A stretch of 64,000 nucleotides of DNA from Pigmentiphaga humi (GTDB lineage Bacteria; Pseudomonadota; Gammaproteobacteria; Burkholderiales; Burkholderiaceae_B), in the NCBI RefSeq assembly GCF_900606115.1, contig NZ_UWPJ01000005.1:434001-498000 (forward strand), written 5' to 3'. Both the position numbers and the translations under genes were made by a program. Positions 50,485 to 60,797 of the stretch are shown in pieces. Position 1 is the first letter of the stretch; each line of letters opens with the position of its first letter. Under the pieces are notes generated by a model. That model saw only the letters and a list, made by a program, of their open reading frames with translations, was not told the DNA's origin and did no database searches.

Positions 50485-53259
50485 ATGCCGTTCCATGCTT
50501 CATCCCCGCCCGCCGGATCCGTCCCGCGCGCGCTGGCCGCGATCCTGCTGGCCGCTTTTCTGGGAACCGGGCCCGGCCTCGCGGCGGCGGCGGAAGCCGG
50601 CGCGCAACTGGCGGCCGAAAGCCGGGACTATGCCATCGGGCCGGGCGCCCTCGGCGACGTGCTGGCGCAGTTCGCAGCCCAGGCGGGCGTGGCGCTTTCC
50701 TTCGATCCGGCGCAATTGGCGGGCCTGCGCAGCCCGGGCCTGCATGGCCGCTACACCGCCCGCCAGGGTTTCGAGGCCTTGCTGGCCGACAGCGGCTATG
50801 AACTGGAGGCGCGCGGCGGCGGCTATTCATTGCGACTCGCGCCGCAGCCGCCCCGCGCCGTCGTGGAGCTCGGCACCGTCCACGTGCAGGCGGACGCGAT
50901 CAAGCCCGAGGACACGCCCTACCGCACGGCCGGATCGTCCAGCTACATCAGCCGCGACGATATCGAGCGCTTTCGCGGCACTTCCGTGGGCGACATTTTC
51001 CAGGGCACGCCCGGCGTGCTGGTGGGCGAGAACCGCAACAGCGGCGGCCTGGACGTCAACATCCGCGGCATGCAGGGACAAGGCCGCGTGCCGGTGCTGG
51101 TGGACGGGGCGCGCCAGGAAACCACGGTCTCGCGCGGGTACTCCGGCGTGTCTTCGCGCAGCTACGTGGACCCGGACTTGATCGGCGGCATCGAGATCAA
51201 CAAGGGGCCCACGCTCAGCGCCCAGGGCGCGGGCGCCGTGGGCGGGCTGGTCAGCATGCGCACCCTGAATGTGGACGACATCGTCCGGCCGGGCGAGACC
51301 ATAGGACTGCGCCTGCGCGGCTCGGCCATCGGCAACAACAGCGGTTCGCCCTCCGACCCGGGCACCCGGTCGGGCTACGGCAGCATCGGCGGCCCGTTGA
51401 GCGGAGGCACGGGATTCCGCACGGACTGCGCTTCGCCCGGGCTGTGCGAGGGGCACGAGTTGTCGTCCATCTACGGCACGGACGCGACCATGGACCGGCC
51501 CGGCACGTTCACGCCCAAGAGTTACGCAGGCAGTCTGGCCTTCGCCAAGCGCTGGGAAAAGGTCGACCTGGTCGCGGCCTATGCCCAGCGCAGCCAGGGC
51601 AATTACTACGCGGGCGAGCATGGACCGACACCGGCGCTGGACTTGTCGGACACCGCGCCGGATGCGTTCTGGACGAACGTATATCCCAAGCTCTCCGGCG
51701 CTTCGCGCGTCCGCGGCGGCGAACGCGTGGTCAACAGCAACTACGAGAGCAAGTCGACGCTGCTCAAGACCCGTCTGTACCTGCCAGACGACCAGGAACT
51801 GGAACTGAGCTGGCTGCGCTACCGCAGCACCTACGGACAATTGATGCCCTCGCAGCTGATCTGGTTCGGCGTGATCGAGCAGACCGAGAACAGCAAGGTG
51901 ACCGCCGATACCTACACCGCCAAGTACCACTGGCAGCCCGCGGGCAACGATTACATCGACCTGCGCGCCAACCTGTGGATGACCGATACCGACAGCCTGA
52001 ATCGCAACTATTCGAAAAGCATGGCGCTGCTGGGCGGCGAATCCTACAACTCGGCCGAGAAGTACAAGCGCAAGGGGCTGGACCTGACGAACACCATGCG
52101 CTTCCACCAATGGGGCGAAATCAAGCTGGACTACGGCGTCTCGGCGCAATGGGAGAACATCGGCACCACCGGCGAGGACGCGGATGCGCCCCGGTACTTC
52201 TTCCGCAACGGCACGCGCAGCGAGTACAGCGTGTTCGCCGGCCTTCAGTGGAAGCCGGTCGACAGCCTGACCTTCGAAGGCGGGCTGCGCTACATGCGCT
52301 TCAAATCGCACGACGACAACGCCACCGTCATCAACAACGACAGCCGTTACTGCTTCGACGATGACGGGGACGGCCAATGCGACCCGGTCTACTACGCCAA
52401 CAGGAAAAGCGGCACCACGCCCATGCTCAGCCTGACCTGGGAGCCGCTGGCGGGCCTGCAGTTCTACGGCAGCTACGCCGAGGCCATGCGCATGCCAAGC
52501 TTGTTCGAGAGTTCGTCGGGGTTTTCCGCCGCGCCCACGCTGGACAGCAACCTGCGGCCCGAGCACGCCTACAACCGCGAAATCGGCGTCAACTATCTGA
52601 AAGACGGCCTCTGGAAGAGCCACGACAAATTCCGCCTCAAGCTGGCCTATTTCCGCAATACCGTGCGCGACTACCTGACGCGGACCATTCCCAATACCTG
52701 GGAAGACACCAGCACCGGCGTCAATTCCGGATTCTTCCGCATGCGCAACATCGACAAGGCCACGTTCAACGGCGTGGAACTGTCCGGATCCTACGACGTG
52801 GGCTATCTGTTCACCCAGTTCGGCGCCACGCGCTACACCAAGATCGAGACCTGCCTGACGGGCAGCTACCGCCGCGAGCCCTGCACCGACTACGGCATCG
52901 CCGCCAGCTACATCAACAACATGATCCCGCCCAACTGGCACGCCTCGCTGCTCGTCGGCGCACGCCTGTTCGACCGCAAGCTCACGCTGGGCCTGCGCGG
53001 CACGTTCATGGGCCAGCGCAACCGCGTGCCCGAGTACGACAACCAGACGGCCACCGGCGGGATTGCGTTCGCCTCGCCCATCGAATGGCACGCCTACCGG
53101 ATCTACGACCTGTTTGCCAGCTACAAGGTCAGCGACCGGCTCAGCATCGATTTCAACATCGACAACCTGACCGACCGTTATTACCTGGATGCCCTGAGCC
53201 TGGGCATGGTGCCCGCGCCGGGACGAACCGCCCGGCTCGGCGTCACTCTGCAGTTCTAG
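50485..53259 (+). CDS. TonB-dependent receptor with N-terminal signalling domain, heme/siderophore type
   Basis: The 924-residue protein has a signal peptide, an STN signalling domain (residues about 48-120: IGPGALGDVLAQFAAQAGVALSF and GRYTARQGFEALLADSGYEL), a plug (DDIERFRGTSVGDIFQGTPG) and a beta-barrel ending in the terminal Phe of LGVTLQF. AMRMPSLFES and LDSNLRPEHAYNREIGVNY lie where heme receptors carry their FRAP/NPNL-type motifs, which hints at heme or hemoglobin but is not proof. It follows the sigma/anti-sigma pair and is the gene they should control. Confidence 0.9.
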   Translation: MPFHASSPPAGSVPRALAAILLAAFLGTGPGLAAAAEAGAQLAAESRDYAIGPGALGDVLAQFAAQAGVALSFDPAQLAGLRSPGLHGRYTARQGFEALLADSGYELEARGGGYSLRLAPQPPRAVVELGTVHVQADAIKPEDTPYRTAGSSSYISRDDIERFRGTSVGDIFQGTPGVLVGENRNSGGLDVNIRGMQGQGRVPVLVDGARQETTVSRGYSGVSSRSYVDPDLIGGIEINKGPTLSAQGAGAVGGLVSMRTLNVDDIVRPGETIGLRLRGSAIGNNSGSPSDPGTRSGYGSIGGPLSGGTGFRTDCASPGLCEGHELSSIYGTDATMDRPGTFTPKSYAGSLAFAKRWEKVDLVAAYAQRSQGNYYAGEHGPTPALDLSDTAPDAFWTNVYPKLSGASRVRGGERVVNSNYESKSTLLKTRLYLPDDQELELSWLRYRSTYGQLMPSQLIWFGVIEQTENSKVTADTYTAKYHWQPAGNDYIDLRANLWMTDTDSLNRNYSKSMALLGGESYNSAEKYKRKGLDLTNTMRFHQWGEIKLDYGVSAQWENIGTTGEDADAPRYFFRNGTRSEYSVFAGLQWKPVDSLTFEGGLRYMRFKSHDDNATVINNDSRYCFDDDGDGQCDPVYYANRKSGTTPMLSLTWEPLAGLQFYGSYAEAMRMPSLFESSSGFSAAPTLDSNLRPEHAYNREIGVNYLKDGLWKSHDKFRLKLAYFRNTVRDYLTRTIPNTWEDTSTGVNSGFFRMRNIDKATFNGVELSGSYDVGYLFTQFGATRYTKIETCLTGSYRREPCTDYGIAASYINNMIPPNWHASLLVGARLFDRKLTLGLRGTFMGQRNRVPEYDNQTATGGIAFASPIEWHAYRIYDLFASYKVSDRLSIDFNIDNLTDRYYLDALSLGMVPAPGRTARLGVTLQF

Positions 53260-53324
53260 AAGGCAGGCGCCTGCATGCCCACCGAATCCCTTCACGTTTA
53301 CCTCGAGCAAAGGAAGCACTTGTC

Positions 53325-55964
53325 ATGAGATTCCTGTTACGCAATCTATTCATGGGGCTGGGCACGACGCTGCTGCTGGCCGCCTGCGGCGGAGGGGGGG
53401 ACGGCGGCGACCGCGTCTCGACCGCGCCGCCCACCGTTACGATCAGCCCGGACCGCGCGACGGTGGAAGTCGGCGCCGCGGTGACCGCCCGCGGCGAGGC
53501 GCAGTCGAGCAGCGGCGGCGCGTTCACCTATCGCTGGAGCCTGGACAAGCCGGCCGACAGTGCCGCCGCGCTCGACAGCGCCAGCCGCAGTACGGCCACT
53601 TTCACGCCGGATCTGGCCGGCGAGTACCGGTTGAGCCTCACCGTCAACGACGGCAAGGCCGACAGCACGGCCGCGCTGGCGGTCTTTACCGCCAGCAGCA
53701 CCGACCCGGTGGCCAACGCGGGCACGGACATCACCACGGTGGCGGCCACCGTGGGTCTGTACGACCAGCTCACCGGCGGCACCGTGCAACTCAATGGCAC
53801 GCGTAGCCAGCCCCCCACGAACGGCGACCTGGCAGGCCTGTCCTACCAGTGGTCGCTGGCCCAGGTGCCGGAGAGCAGCAAGGCGGCGCTGGATGACGCC
53901 ACGCTGGCCGAGCCCCGCTTCACGGCCGACAAGGAAGGCACTTATCGCGCCACGCTGGTCGTGCGTTACGGCAACAGGATCAGCAAATCCGACGAGGTCG
54001 TCATCAACGTCGTCAAATCCAACGTGCCGCCGGTGGCCGTCGTCAAGTTCGGCGGCGAGGAGGTCAAGGACGCCATTACGGTGGTGCGCGGCCAAACCGT
54101 CACGCTGGATGCATCGGGCAGTGCCGATCCCGATAGTCCGGGCAACAACAGCCATCTGCAGTACCGCTGGGAGTTCGCCAATGGCGCTTCTCCCGGCGTG
54201 CCGAACGGATCGAAGTCGGTCCTGTCCGGCGCCACGACCGCGGTGGCCTCGTTCACGCCGGATATGGCGATTTCCTACCGGTATGCCATCACCCTGTACA
54301 TCTACGATGGGGTGGCTCGCACCACCAAGTCGTTCTATGTCCACGTGACCAAGCCCGAGGGAGCGGCGAACACGCCGCCGACGATGGTGTCTCCCCTGCC
54401 GCCCTACACCAACGCCACCTATGAGATCGAGCGCGGGGCCAAGGCGAATTTCATGTCGGACAAGGCCGGCTACGACATAGACGGCGATTCGCTCAAGTAT
54501 CAATGGAAGTGGATCAGCTATCCGAGCGGCTTCGATCCGGAGACCGGCTCCACGTTCACCACCAGCTATTTCAGCAGCGTTTTCACGCCCAACGTGGATG
54601 GCGAATACGTCATCGAAGTACAGGCCTCCGACGGCCAGGCCCTCGGCGCGTCCGTGCGCCAGACCTACACCGTCAGGCTGGGCGCCAATCGCGCGCCGGC
54701 AGCGTCCGCCGGCCTTGCCGCGCGCAACACGACGGTGGCGGCCGGATCCATCGTCACTCTCGACGGCAGCGGCAGTTCCGACCCCGACGGCAACCGGCTG
54801 GACTATGCATGGACCCTGCTCGACAGGCCGGACGGCAGCACCGCCGTGCTGAACGGCGCCACGACGGTCAGGCCCACGCTGACGGCCGACAAGCCGGGTT
54901 ACTACACTGCGGCGCTGACGGTCAAGGACAGCCACGGCTTTCCCGGCACCAACGTCGCCAAGGTTACGTTCAAGGCCAAGTCCACCAACTATGCGCCGGT
55001 GGTCCGGCTCGACGTGCCGGTGAACTACACCAGCGAGCAGCCCATGGTGATCGGCTACCGCGGCGACAAGTTCAGCTATACCAATAGCTTGACGAAGCAC
55101 ACCGACGAATTCGAGAACTGGCTGTCGTTCAGCGCGGGCGTCAACGCCGTCGATCCGGAAGACGATCCGTTGACCGTCCTGGGCACCTTGGTGCAGGAGC
55201 CCACCGGCAACGCGTTCCGCTATCCCGCGACAGGCAATCTGTGCAACAACGGACTGAATGTGAACGATGCCGGCATGGCGTCCTCCGGTACGACCTACAC
55301 CGACCACATCAACAAGCTGCTGGCCTTCCGCGATTGGGAGTGCCCGAGCGTCACCCTGGCGCCGTCCGTGCCCGGAGACTACCGGCTGGAGTTCTTCGTA
55401 TCCGACGGCACCGACAGGGTGGGGCCTTATGCGGTGACGGTGCCGACCGCCAAGCGCGAGAACTATCCGAGCCTGCTGCTCGAAGACCTCAAGAAGTCGC
55501 ACGACTGGTCCAACAACGAGCAGAAAATCGTGATCCGGCAGACCAATCCCGCCGACACGCCGCAGGTGACTTTCCCCACGTTCGGCTTGCCGCAGGCGAA
55601 CCGGCGTCCGGTTCTGCCCTTCTCGCTGTATGCCACCTTGGAGCCCCGGATCGACGAATATCTGGGCACGGACCTCGTGCTGGCAACCTATCGGCTTACC
55701 GCGTACGGCGGCGACTACACCATTACCGGACTGCAGGCGAGCGATTCGACCGGCGTGGAGAAGCCGCGCTTCGTCGGCTTGTCCAATAACCAGGTGATCA
55801 AGCGGGGCCAGAGCGTAGAGTTCCAGTTGGTGTGGCCGGTCAGCCAGACCATGCAGAGCACGTCGGCGACGCTGGTGGAGAGATTCTCGAGCCTGTCATG
55901 GGCGTTCAAGATCGCCGAAAGGCCGGCTTGGACATTCGATTATTCGGCTGCCGCGGTACGATAG
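53325..55964 (+). CDS. Large surface lipoprotein with PKD-like repeats
   Basis: The 879-residue protein starts with a lipoprotein signal (FMGLGTTLLLAAC, Cys21, then Gly) and has several PKD/Ig-like repeats between about residues 28 and 565: LSLTVNDGKADS, VTLDASGSADPDSPG, VTLDGSGSSDPDGNRLDYAW and YYTAALTVKDSHGF. The last 310 residues (from about VVRLDVPVNYTSEQP) have no repeat and no family I recognise. AAAGGAAGC precedes the ATG, 65 bp after the receptor stop. An outer-membrane lipoprotein next to a TonB receptor suggests a surface partner that binds the iron source (inference). Confidence 0.8.
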   Translation: MRFLLRNLFMGLGTTLLLAACGGGGDGGDRVSTAPPTVTISPDRATVEVGAAVTARGEAQSSSGGAFTYRWSLDKPADSAAALDSASRSTATFTPDLAGEYRLSLTVNDGKADSTAALAVFTASSTDPVANAGTDITTVAATVGLYDQLTGGTVQLNGTRSQPPTNGDLAGLSYQWSLAQVPESSKAALDDATLAEPRFTADKEGTYRATLVVRYGNRISKSDEVVINVVKSNVPPVAVVKFGGEEVKDAITVVRGQTVTLDASGSADPDSPGNNSHLQYRWEFANGASPGVPNGSKSVLSGATTAVASFTPDMAISYRYAITLYIYDGVARTTKSFYVHVTKPEGAANTPPTMVSPLPPYTNATYEIERGAKANFMSDKAGYDIDGDSLKYQWKWISYPSGFDPETGSTFTTSYFSSVFTPNVDGEYVIEVQASDGQALGASVRQTYTVRLGANRAPAASAGLAARNTTVAAGSIVTLDGSGSSDPDGNRLDYAWTLLDRPDGSTAVLNGATTVRPTLTADKPGYYTAALTVKDSHGFPGTNVAKVTFKAKSTNYAPVVRLDVPVNYTSEQPMVIGYRGDKFSYTNSLTKHTDEFENWLSFSAGVNAVDPEDDPLTVLGTLVQEPTGNAFRYPATGNLCNNGLNVNDAGMASSGTTYTDHINKLLAFRDWECPSVTLAPSVPGDYRLEFFVSDGTDRVGPYAVTVPTAKRENYPSLLLEDLKKSHDWSNNEQKIVIRQTNPADTPQVTFPTFGLPQANRRPVLPFSLYATLEPRIDEYLGTDLVLATYRLTAYGGDYTITGLQASDSTGVEKPRFVGLSNNQVIKRGQSVEFQLVWPVSQTMQSTSATLVERFSSLSWAFKIAERPAWTFDYSAAAVR

Positions 55965-56097
55965 CCCGCAGCGGTATCAGCTCATGCATGGCCGCCCTTC
56001 CCGGGCGGCTGCCTCGGCGGTCATCGGCAGGAACGAGCGTGTTGTGCGCCCATCCCTGTCGTCGACCGCTTCTTTTCGTTTTTTGCTTTGCCCCGCG

Positions 56098-57498
56098 ATG
56101 AAAATATTCGATCTCGCCATTTCGCTGGCGTTGGCGGCCGCTGCCGCCGCCGCATTCGCGCCACCGGCCGCCGCGGCGGCCGGCGCGCCGTCGGCGCGCA
56201 GCACCGCTGCTCCGGCTGCCGGGCCGGATGGCGGAAAACCCGCCGCGGCATCCGAAACGCAATGGAAAGACCTGTACGAACAGGCCGTGAGCCACTACCA
56301 GGCCAGGGAACTGGACCAGGCCGAGGCGGCGGGCAAGCAGGCCTTGGCCGCGGCGCGAGCCGGTCAGGGCCAGACCGGCCCCTTCGAGGCGAGCAGCCTG
56401 AACCTGCTGGCCATGGTCAGCCAGGCGCGTGGAGATGGCGAGGGCGCCGCCCGGTTGCTGGGCGAAGCGCTGGCGATCAGCGAGCGGTCGCTGGGCGCCC
56501 ACATCAACACGGCCACGCTGGCGCTGAACCTGGGCCATGCGCTGGATCGCCTGGGTCGCGGCGAGGAAGCGCTGGCGCCTTACGCGCGCAGCCTGGAGAT
56601 CGCCGAGGCGTTGCAGGACGGCCAGGCGCTGCGCGCGCAGGCGCTGGCGGCGCTGGCGCGAGTGCATGCGGAATTGGGCCACGCGGGGCAGGCGCGCGCT
56701 TACGATGCGCAGCTGCGGACCGACGAAGCGGGATTGCCCGATGGCGAACGCGCGGCCGCATTGGAGCGGCGGGCGCGAGAGCGGGAAGCGGCGGGCGATG
56801 CGCCGGGCGCCAGGCAGGCGCTGGAGCAGGCCCTGGCGCTGCGCGACGCGCAGCCTGACGAGGCGGCGCGGGTGCGCGGGCTGACCTTGCTGGCCGAACT
56901 GCTGGAACGGCAAGGCCAGTCCGGCGCGGCCGAACCGCTGCGGCAGCGCGCGGTGGCCCTGCTCGAAGCGTCGGACCCGCACAGCCTCGCGCTGGCCGGC
57001 CACTTGAACGAACTGGCGTTGCGCCGGCTCGAGCACGCCGACTACGTCCAGGCGCAGGCGCTGTGGACGCGGGCGCTGGCGCTGGTGGAAGCGCAAGCCG
57101 GCCCGGACAGCCTGGACGCGGCGCGCATCGTCGCCAACCAGGCGCAGGGCCTGGAGCGGCAGGGGGATGCGAAGGCCGCGCAGCCCCTGCACCAGCGTGC
57201 GCTGGACATCTATGCGGCGCATGGCGATGAACCCGAGGCGCTGCTGGGGCAGGCTCGCGCGGTGAACTACCAGGCCGGCTACATCTATCGCCAGCGCCGC
57301 TTCGCGCAGGCCGAGCCTTTGTTCCAGCGTGCGCTGGCGCTGATGGAGCGGGCGGTCGGCCCGGACGACGGGCAGTTGCTGCCGGTGCTGGAGAATCTGG
57401 AGGCGCTGTATCGCAGCCAGGGCCGCGGCAGCGAAGCCTCAAAGTACGCCGAGCGTGCGGCGCGGCTGCGCGAGGCGGCGCAGCGCGCGCCGTCGTAG
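56098..57498 (+). CDS. Periplasmic TPR-repeat protein
   Basis: The 466-residue protein has a signal peptide (AFAPPAAAAAGAP), an Ala/Pro-rich linker and many tetratricopeptide-like repeats from residue 60 to the end: LDQAEAAGKQALAAARAGQG, RLGRGEEALAPYARSLEIAE, GDAPGARQALEQALALRDAQ and RFAQAEPLFQRALALME. It is 134 bp after the lipoprotein and on the same strand, so may be the last gene of the iron-uptake operon. The TPR scaffold could hold the receptor and lipoprotein together; no enzymatic motif is present. ATG 56098 gives a normal signal peptide. Confidence 0.82.
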   Translation: MKIFDLAISLALAAAAAAAFAPPAAAAAGAPSARSTAAPAAGPDGGKPAAASETQWKDLYEQAVSHYQARELDQAEAAGKQALAAARAGQGQTGPFEASSLNLLAMVSQARGDGEGAARLLGEALAISERSLGAHINTATLALNLGHALDRLGRGEEALAPYARSLEIAEALQDGQALRAQALAALARVHAELGHAGQARAYDAQLRTDEAGLPDGERAAALERRAREREAAGDAPGARQALEQALALRDAQPDEAARVRGLTLLAELLERQGQSGAAEPLRQRAVALLEASDPHSLALAGHLNELALRRLEHADYVQAQALWTRALALVEAQAGPDSLDAARIVANQAQGLERQGDAKAAQPLHQRALDIYAAHGDEPEALLGQARAVNYQAGYIYRQRRFAQAEPLFQRALALMERAVGPDDGQLLPVLENLEALYRSQGRGSEASKYAERAARLREAAQRAPS

Positions 57499-57502
57499 CG
57501 GT

Positions 57503-58228
57503 TCAGGCCGAGGCGCCTGGGCGGAATACCTCGCCGAGCGTGCCGGCTTCGAGCAGGTTCAGCGCCCAGGTCTCCAATTGCGCGGCCGTGGCGGCACGTA
57601 GTCGTTCACGCGTGGCATCGGGCAGCGCTCCGAACTTGCGGGACAGGAGGTTTTCCAGAAGACGAGCCTCGCCTTCCAGGCGGCCTTTTTCCAGCCCCTG
57701 CTCCATCCCGGTGCGCGTGGCATAAGCCAGCGCGGCGGCCTCATCGGCAATCGCCTTTTCGCGGGCGAACGCCCGCCAGCGAGCGTCCTCGTCCATGGTG
57801 AGCACCTTGAGCCGGCCCAGCGCTTCATGAACGGGTTCGTGGGTGATGTCTTTCATCCGGGCTTCCTCCTGGGCGTGCTGCAGGCACGCAACCCATGCCG
57901 ACAGGGCCGGCGGCAGGCGGCCGAGCCGTTCGGCCTTGCGCAGTTCGATTATATGCAGCTGCAGCGTCTCTCCCAGCCGCACCGCGGGTTGGCGCTGGTC
58001 GCGCAGCTCGAAGCGCCAATCGGCCTGGCCCGGATCGCCCAGCAGGTCCTGGACGAGGAAGTGGATGGCGATGGTGGGCTTGAGGGCGAGGTAATCGTGG
58101 CCGCGTTCGATCTGACCTGACAACGCCCGGGCCAGGTAGTAGGCGCTGCGGGCGGGCCGATGCGTGGCCGGGCAGGGGTTGCGGAAGCATCGTAAGGCGT
58201 GTCGGGTTCCGACAGCCCGGACAAGCAC
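57503..58228 (-). pseudogene. Rpn-family (PD-(D/E)XK nuclease/transposase) protein, N-terminally truncated
   Basis: The 241-codon frame begins with an unrelated stretch, then RSAYYLARALSGQIERGHDYLALKPTIAIHFL, the middle of Rpn-family proteins, EEARMKDITHEPVHEALGRL and a C-terminal DUF4351 (EGEARLLENLLSRKFGAL, LNLLEAGTLGEVFR). The N-terminal 90-100 residues with the catalytic PD-(D/E)XK motif are missing, so it should be inactive. It lies 4 bp beyond the TPR gene stop, on the opposite strand, and mirrors the remnant at 48449. Confidence 0.65.
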
Positions 58229-58430
58229 GACAGGGCAGCATGCGGCCGGATGGGGGAGATACCGTGGGAAGGCAGCATGGGAGAACTCGCTTCGAAGAAA
58301 AGGGAGTCCACCTTAGTTCCTGCCGTCACCGTCCAAGACGGCAAGCGCATCGCTTTGCCCGAGCGGGCTACTACGCATCGTGCGCGATCCGGTCTTCCGG
58401 GCCGTAATACCGGCCGGATGAGACCGCGCG

Positions 58431-59393
58431 CTACTTGGGCAGCACCATGTTGCGCGGCTGCCCCGCCACGAAGGCTTCCAGGTTGTCCACCAGCTGGTCG
58501 GCCAGGGTCTGCATGGCTTCCTGGCTGGCCCAGGCCACGTGCGGCGTCAGGATGAAATTGGGCTGCTTGACGTGCAGCAGCGGGTTGTCGTCGCGGGGCG
58601 GTTCGCCGTCCAGCACGTCGAAGCCGGCGCCGGCGATGGTGCCGTCGCGCAGGGCGTCGGCCAGCGCCGTTTCGTTGACCAGCCCGCCGCGCGCGGTGTT
58701 GATCAGCAGCGCGGTAGGTTTCATGGAGGCGAGTTCCGCGCGGCCGATCATGTCGCGCGTGGCCGGGCCCAGGGGCAGGTGCAGCGTGACGACGTCCGAG
58801 GTGCGCAGCAGTTCGGGCAAGGGCAGGTTCACGACGCCAGGCTCGTCGACCGGAGAGCGGCTGGCCACGCAGATCTCCATGCCGAAGGCGCGGCCCAGCG
58901 CAGCCACCGAGCGGCCGAGGGCGCCATAGCCGACGATGCCCAGCCGGCTGCCGGCCAGGTCGCGTATGGGATGGTCGAGAAAACAGAACTGCTGCGAGCG
59001 CTGCCATTTGCCGGCCTCGACGTCGGCGGCGTAGGCGCGCAGATTCCTGCGCAGCGCCAGGATGAGCGCGAAAGTGTGTTCCGGCAGCGAGGCGGTGGCG
59101 TAGTTGCGGATGTTCGAGACGACGATGCCGCGTTCCTGGCAGGCCGCCAGATCGATGATGTCGGTGCCCGTCGCCGCCACGGCGATCATCTTCAATTGCG
59201 GCAGCCGGTCCAGTTCGGCGCGGCGCAGCGGCACCTTGTTGGTGACGGCAATGGATGCATTTTGAAGGCGATCCACCACTTCGTCGCGCGAGGTGATCTC
59301 ATGGTCCACCCATGCGTGCGCGAAGGCGGGCGGCCGGATGGCGGCCTGCAGGCTGGCCCGGTCCAGGAATACGATCTTGTGCTGCTCAAGCAT
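58431..59393 (-). CDS. D-2-hydroxyacid dehydrogenase (glycerate/hydroxypyruvate reductase type)
   Basis: The 320-residue protein has the NAD fold motif GIVGYGALGRSVAALGRA, the substrate Arg in INTARGGLVNE, the Glu in GFDVLDGEPP and the catalytic His in LTPHVAWAS. This is the family of hydroxypyruvate and glycerate dehydrogenases. Start ATG 59393 gives the usual length. The adjacent malic enzyme is on the same strand, 139 bp upstream. Confidence 0.9.
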   Translation of the reverse strand: MLEQHKIVFLDRASLQAAIRPPAFAHAWVDHEITSRDEVVDRLQNASIAVTNKVPLRRAELDRLPQLKMIAVAATGTDIIDLAACQERGIVVSNIRNYATASLPEHTFALILALRRNLRAYAADVEAGKWQRSQQFCFLDHPIRDLAGSRLGIVGYGALGRSVAALGRAFGMEICVASRSPVDEPGVVNLPLPELLRTSDVVTLHLPLGPATRDMIGRAELASMKPTALLINTARGGLVNETALADALRDGTIAGAGFDVLDGEPPRDDNPLLHVKQPNFILTPHVAWASQEAMQTLADQLVDNLEAFVAGQPRNMVLPK

Positions 59394-59531
59394 GGCAAGC
59401 TCCGGCTCGACGGCGCGCGGTTGATCCGCGCGGCGGGCAGCAGGGGCCGCCCACGCACCGCATTGTGCCTGATCCTGCCGCGCCCATCAAAAATGCATCC
59501 ACTTTGAAGCGATGCCGGGCGCCTGGGACGA

Positions 59532-60797
59532 TTACTTCGTCAGCGAAGCACGATAGGCGTCGATGTCGCTGATCGGGCGGCGCGCCACGCCGGAATCCAT
59601 GGCGGCCAGCGCCACGGCCGAGGCCAGCTCGCTGATCAGGCGCGGATCGAAAGGCGTCGGAATGATGTAGTCAGGGCCGAATTCGAGCTTGCGGTTCGGA
59701 TGGGCCTTGGCGGCTTCCGGATGCACCGGCTTGCGGGCCAGCTCGGCCAGCGCGTTCACGCAAGCCAGCTTCATCTCGTCGGTGATGCGCATGGCATCGA
59801 CGTCGAGCGCGCCGCGGAACAGGAACGGGAAGCACAGCACGTTGTTGACCTGGTTGGGGTAGTCCGAACGGCCGGTGGCGATGATGGCGTCGGAGCGCAC
59901 GGCCTTGGCCAGTTCCGGGCGGATCTCGGGCTCGGGATTGGCCAGCGCCAGGATCAGCGGCCGCAGCGCCATGGTGGCGACCATCTCCGGCGTCAGCAGG
60001 CCGGCGGCCGAGCAGCCCAGGAACACGTCCGAGTCCTTGACCGCATCGGCCAGCGAGCGGGCCGTGCCGGTGGTGGCATAGCGCGACTTGTTGAATTCCA
60101 TCGACGCATCGCGGCCTTCGAACACCACGCCCTTGGAGTCGACCAGCAGGATGTTTTCTTTCTTCATGCCCTGGCGCACCAGCAGGTCCAGGCACGCGAT
60201 GGCCGCGGCGCCGGCGCCGGAGCAGACCAGCTTGACCTGGTCGATGGTCTTCTCGGCCAGCTTCAGGCCGTTGACGATGCCGGCCGAGGCGACGATGGCG
60301 GTGCCGTGCTGGTCGTCGTGGAAGACGGGGATCGACATGCGCTCGGTCAGCTTGCGCTCGATGTAGAAACACTCGGGCGCCTTGATGTCTTCGAGATTGA
60401 TGCCGCCGAAGGTGGGTTCCATCATGGCGATGGCATCGACCAGCTTGTCGGGGTCGTTCTCGGCCAGCTCCAGGTCGAACACGTTGATGCCGGCGAACTT
60501 CTGGAACAGGCAGGCCTTGCCTTCCATCACGGGCTTGGCCGCGTAGGGGCCGATGTTGCCCAGGCCCAGCACCGCGGTGCCGTTGGAAATCACGGCAACC
60601 AGGTTGGAGCGCGAGGTGTACAGGCGCACCGATTGTTGTTCGTTGGCGATGGCTTCGCAGGCGGCAGCTACACCGGGAGAGTAGGCCAGGGACAGATCGT
60701 CCTGGTTGTCCAGGGGCTTGGTGGGAACGACGGCGATCTTTCCGGGAACGGGAGACTGGTGGTAGGCGAGTGCCTGGTCGACAAGCGAAGCATCCAT
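59532..60797 (-). CDS. NAD(P)-dependent malic enzyme, short form
   Basis: The 421-residue protein has malic-enzyme motifs: [35 protein letters not shown] (catalytic Lys/Tyr region), [13 protein letters not shown] (metal ligands), [18 protein letters not shown] (NAD fold) and [18 protein letters not shown]. It decarboxylates malate to pyruvate and CO2. It lacks the C-terminal phosphotransacetylase domain of E. coli MaeB (759 residues), so it is a short form and not truncated: the sequence ends naturally after the last helix ([11 protein letters not shown]). Confidence 0.92.
   Translation of the reverse strand: MDASLVDQALAYHQSPVPGKIAVVPTKPLDNQDDLSLAYSPGVAAACEAIANEQQSVRLYTSRSNLVAVISNGTAVLGLGNIGPYAAKPVMEGKACLFQKFAGINVFDLELAENDPDKLVDAIAMMEPTFGGINLEDIKAPECFYIERKLTERMSIPVFHDDQHGTAIVASAGIVNGLKLAEKTIDQVKLVCSGAGAAAIACLDLLVRQGMKKENILLVDSKGVVFEGRDASMEFNKSRYATTGTARSLADAVKDSDVFLGCSAAGLLTPEMVATMALRPLILALANPEPEIRPELAKAVRSDAIIATGRSDYPNQVNNVLCFPFLFRGALDVDAMRITDEMKLACVNALAELARKPVHPEAAKAHPNRKLEFGPDYIIPTPFDPRLISELASAVALAAMDSGVARRPISDIDAYRASLTK

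Noticed and set aside
50827-53319. 830-codon open frame on the reverse strand across the TonB receptor gene
   Set aside because: The forward frame has a signal peptide, STN, plug and barrel motifs. The reverse frame is a by-product of high G+C and shows no domain.
59532-60797. Malic enzyme truncated at the C terminus
   Set aside because: The short form without a phosphotransacetylase domain is a normal variant and the end is a regular C terminus.
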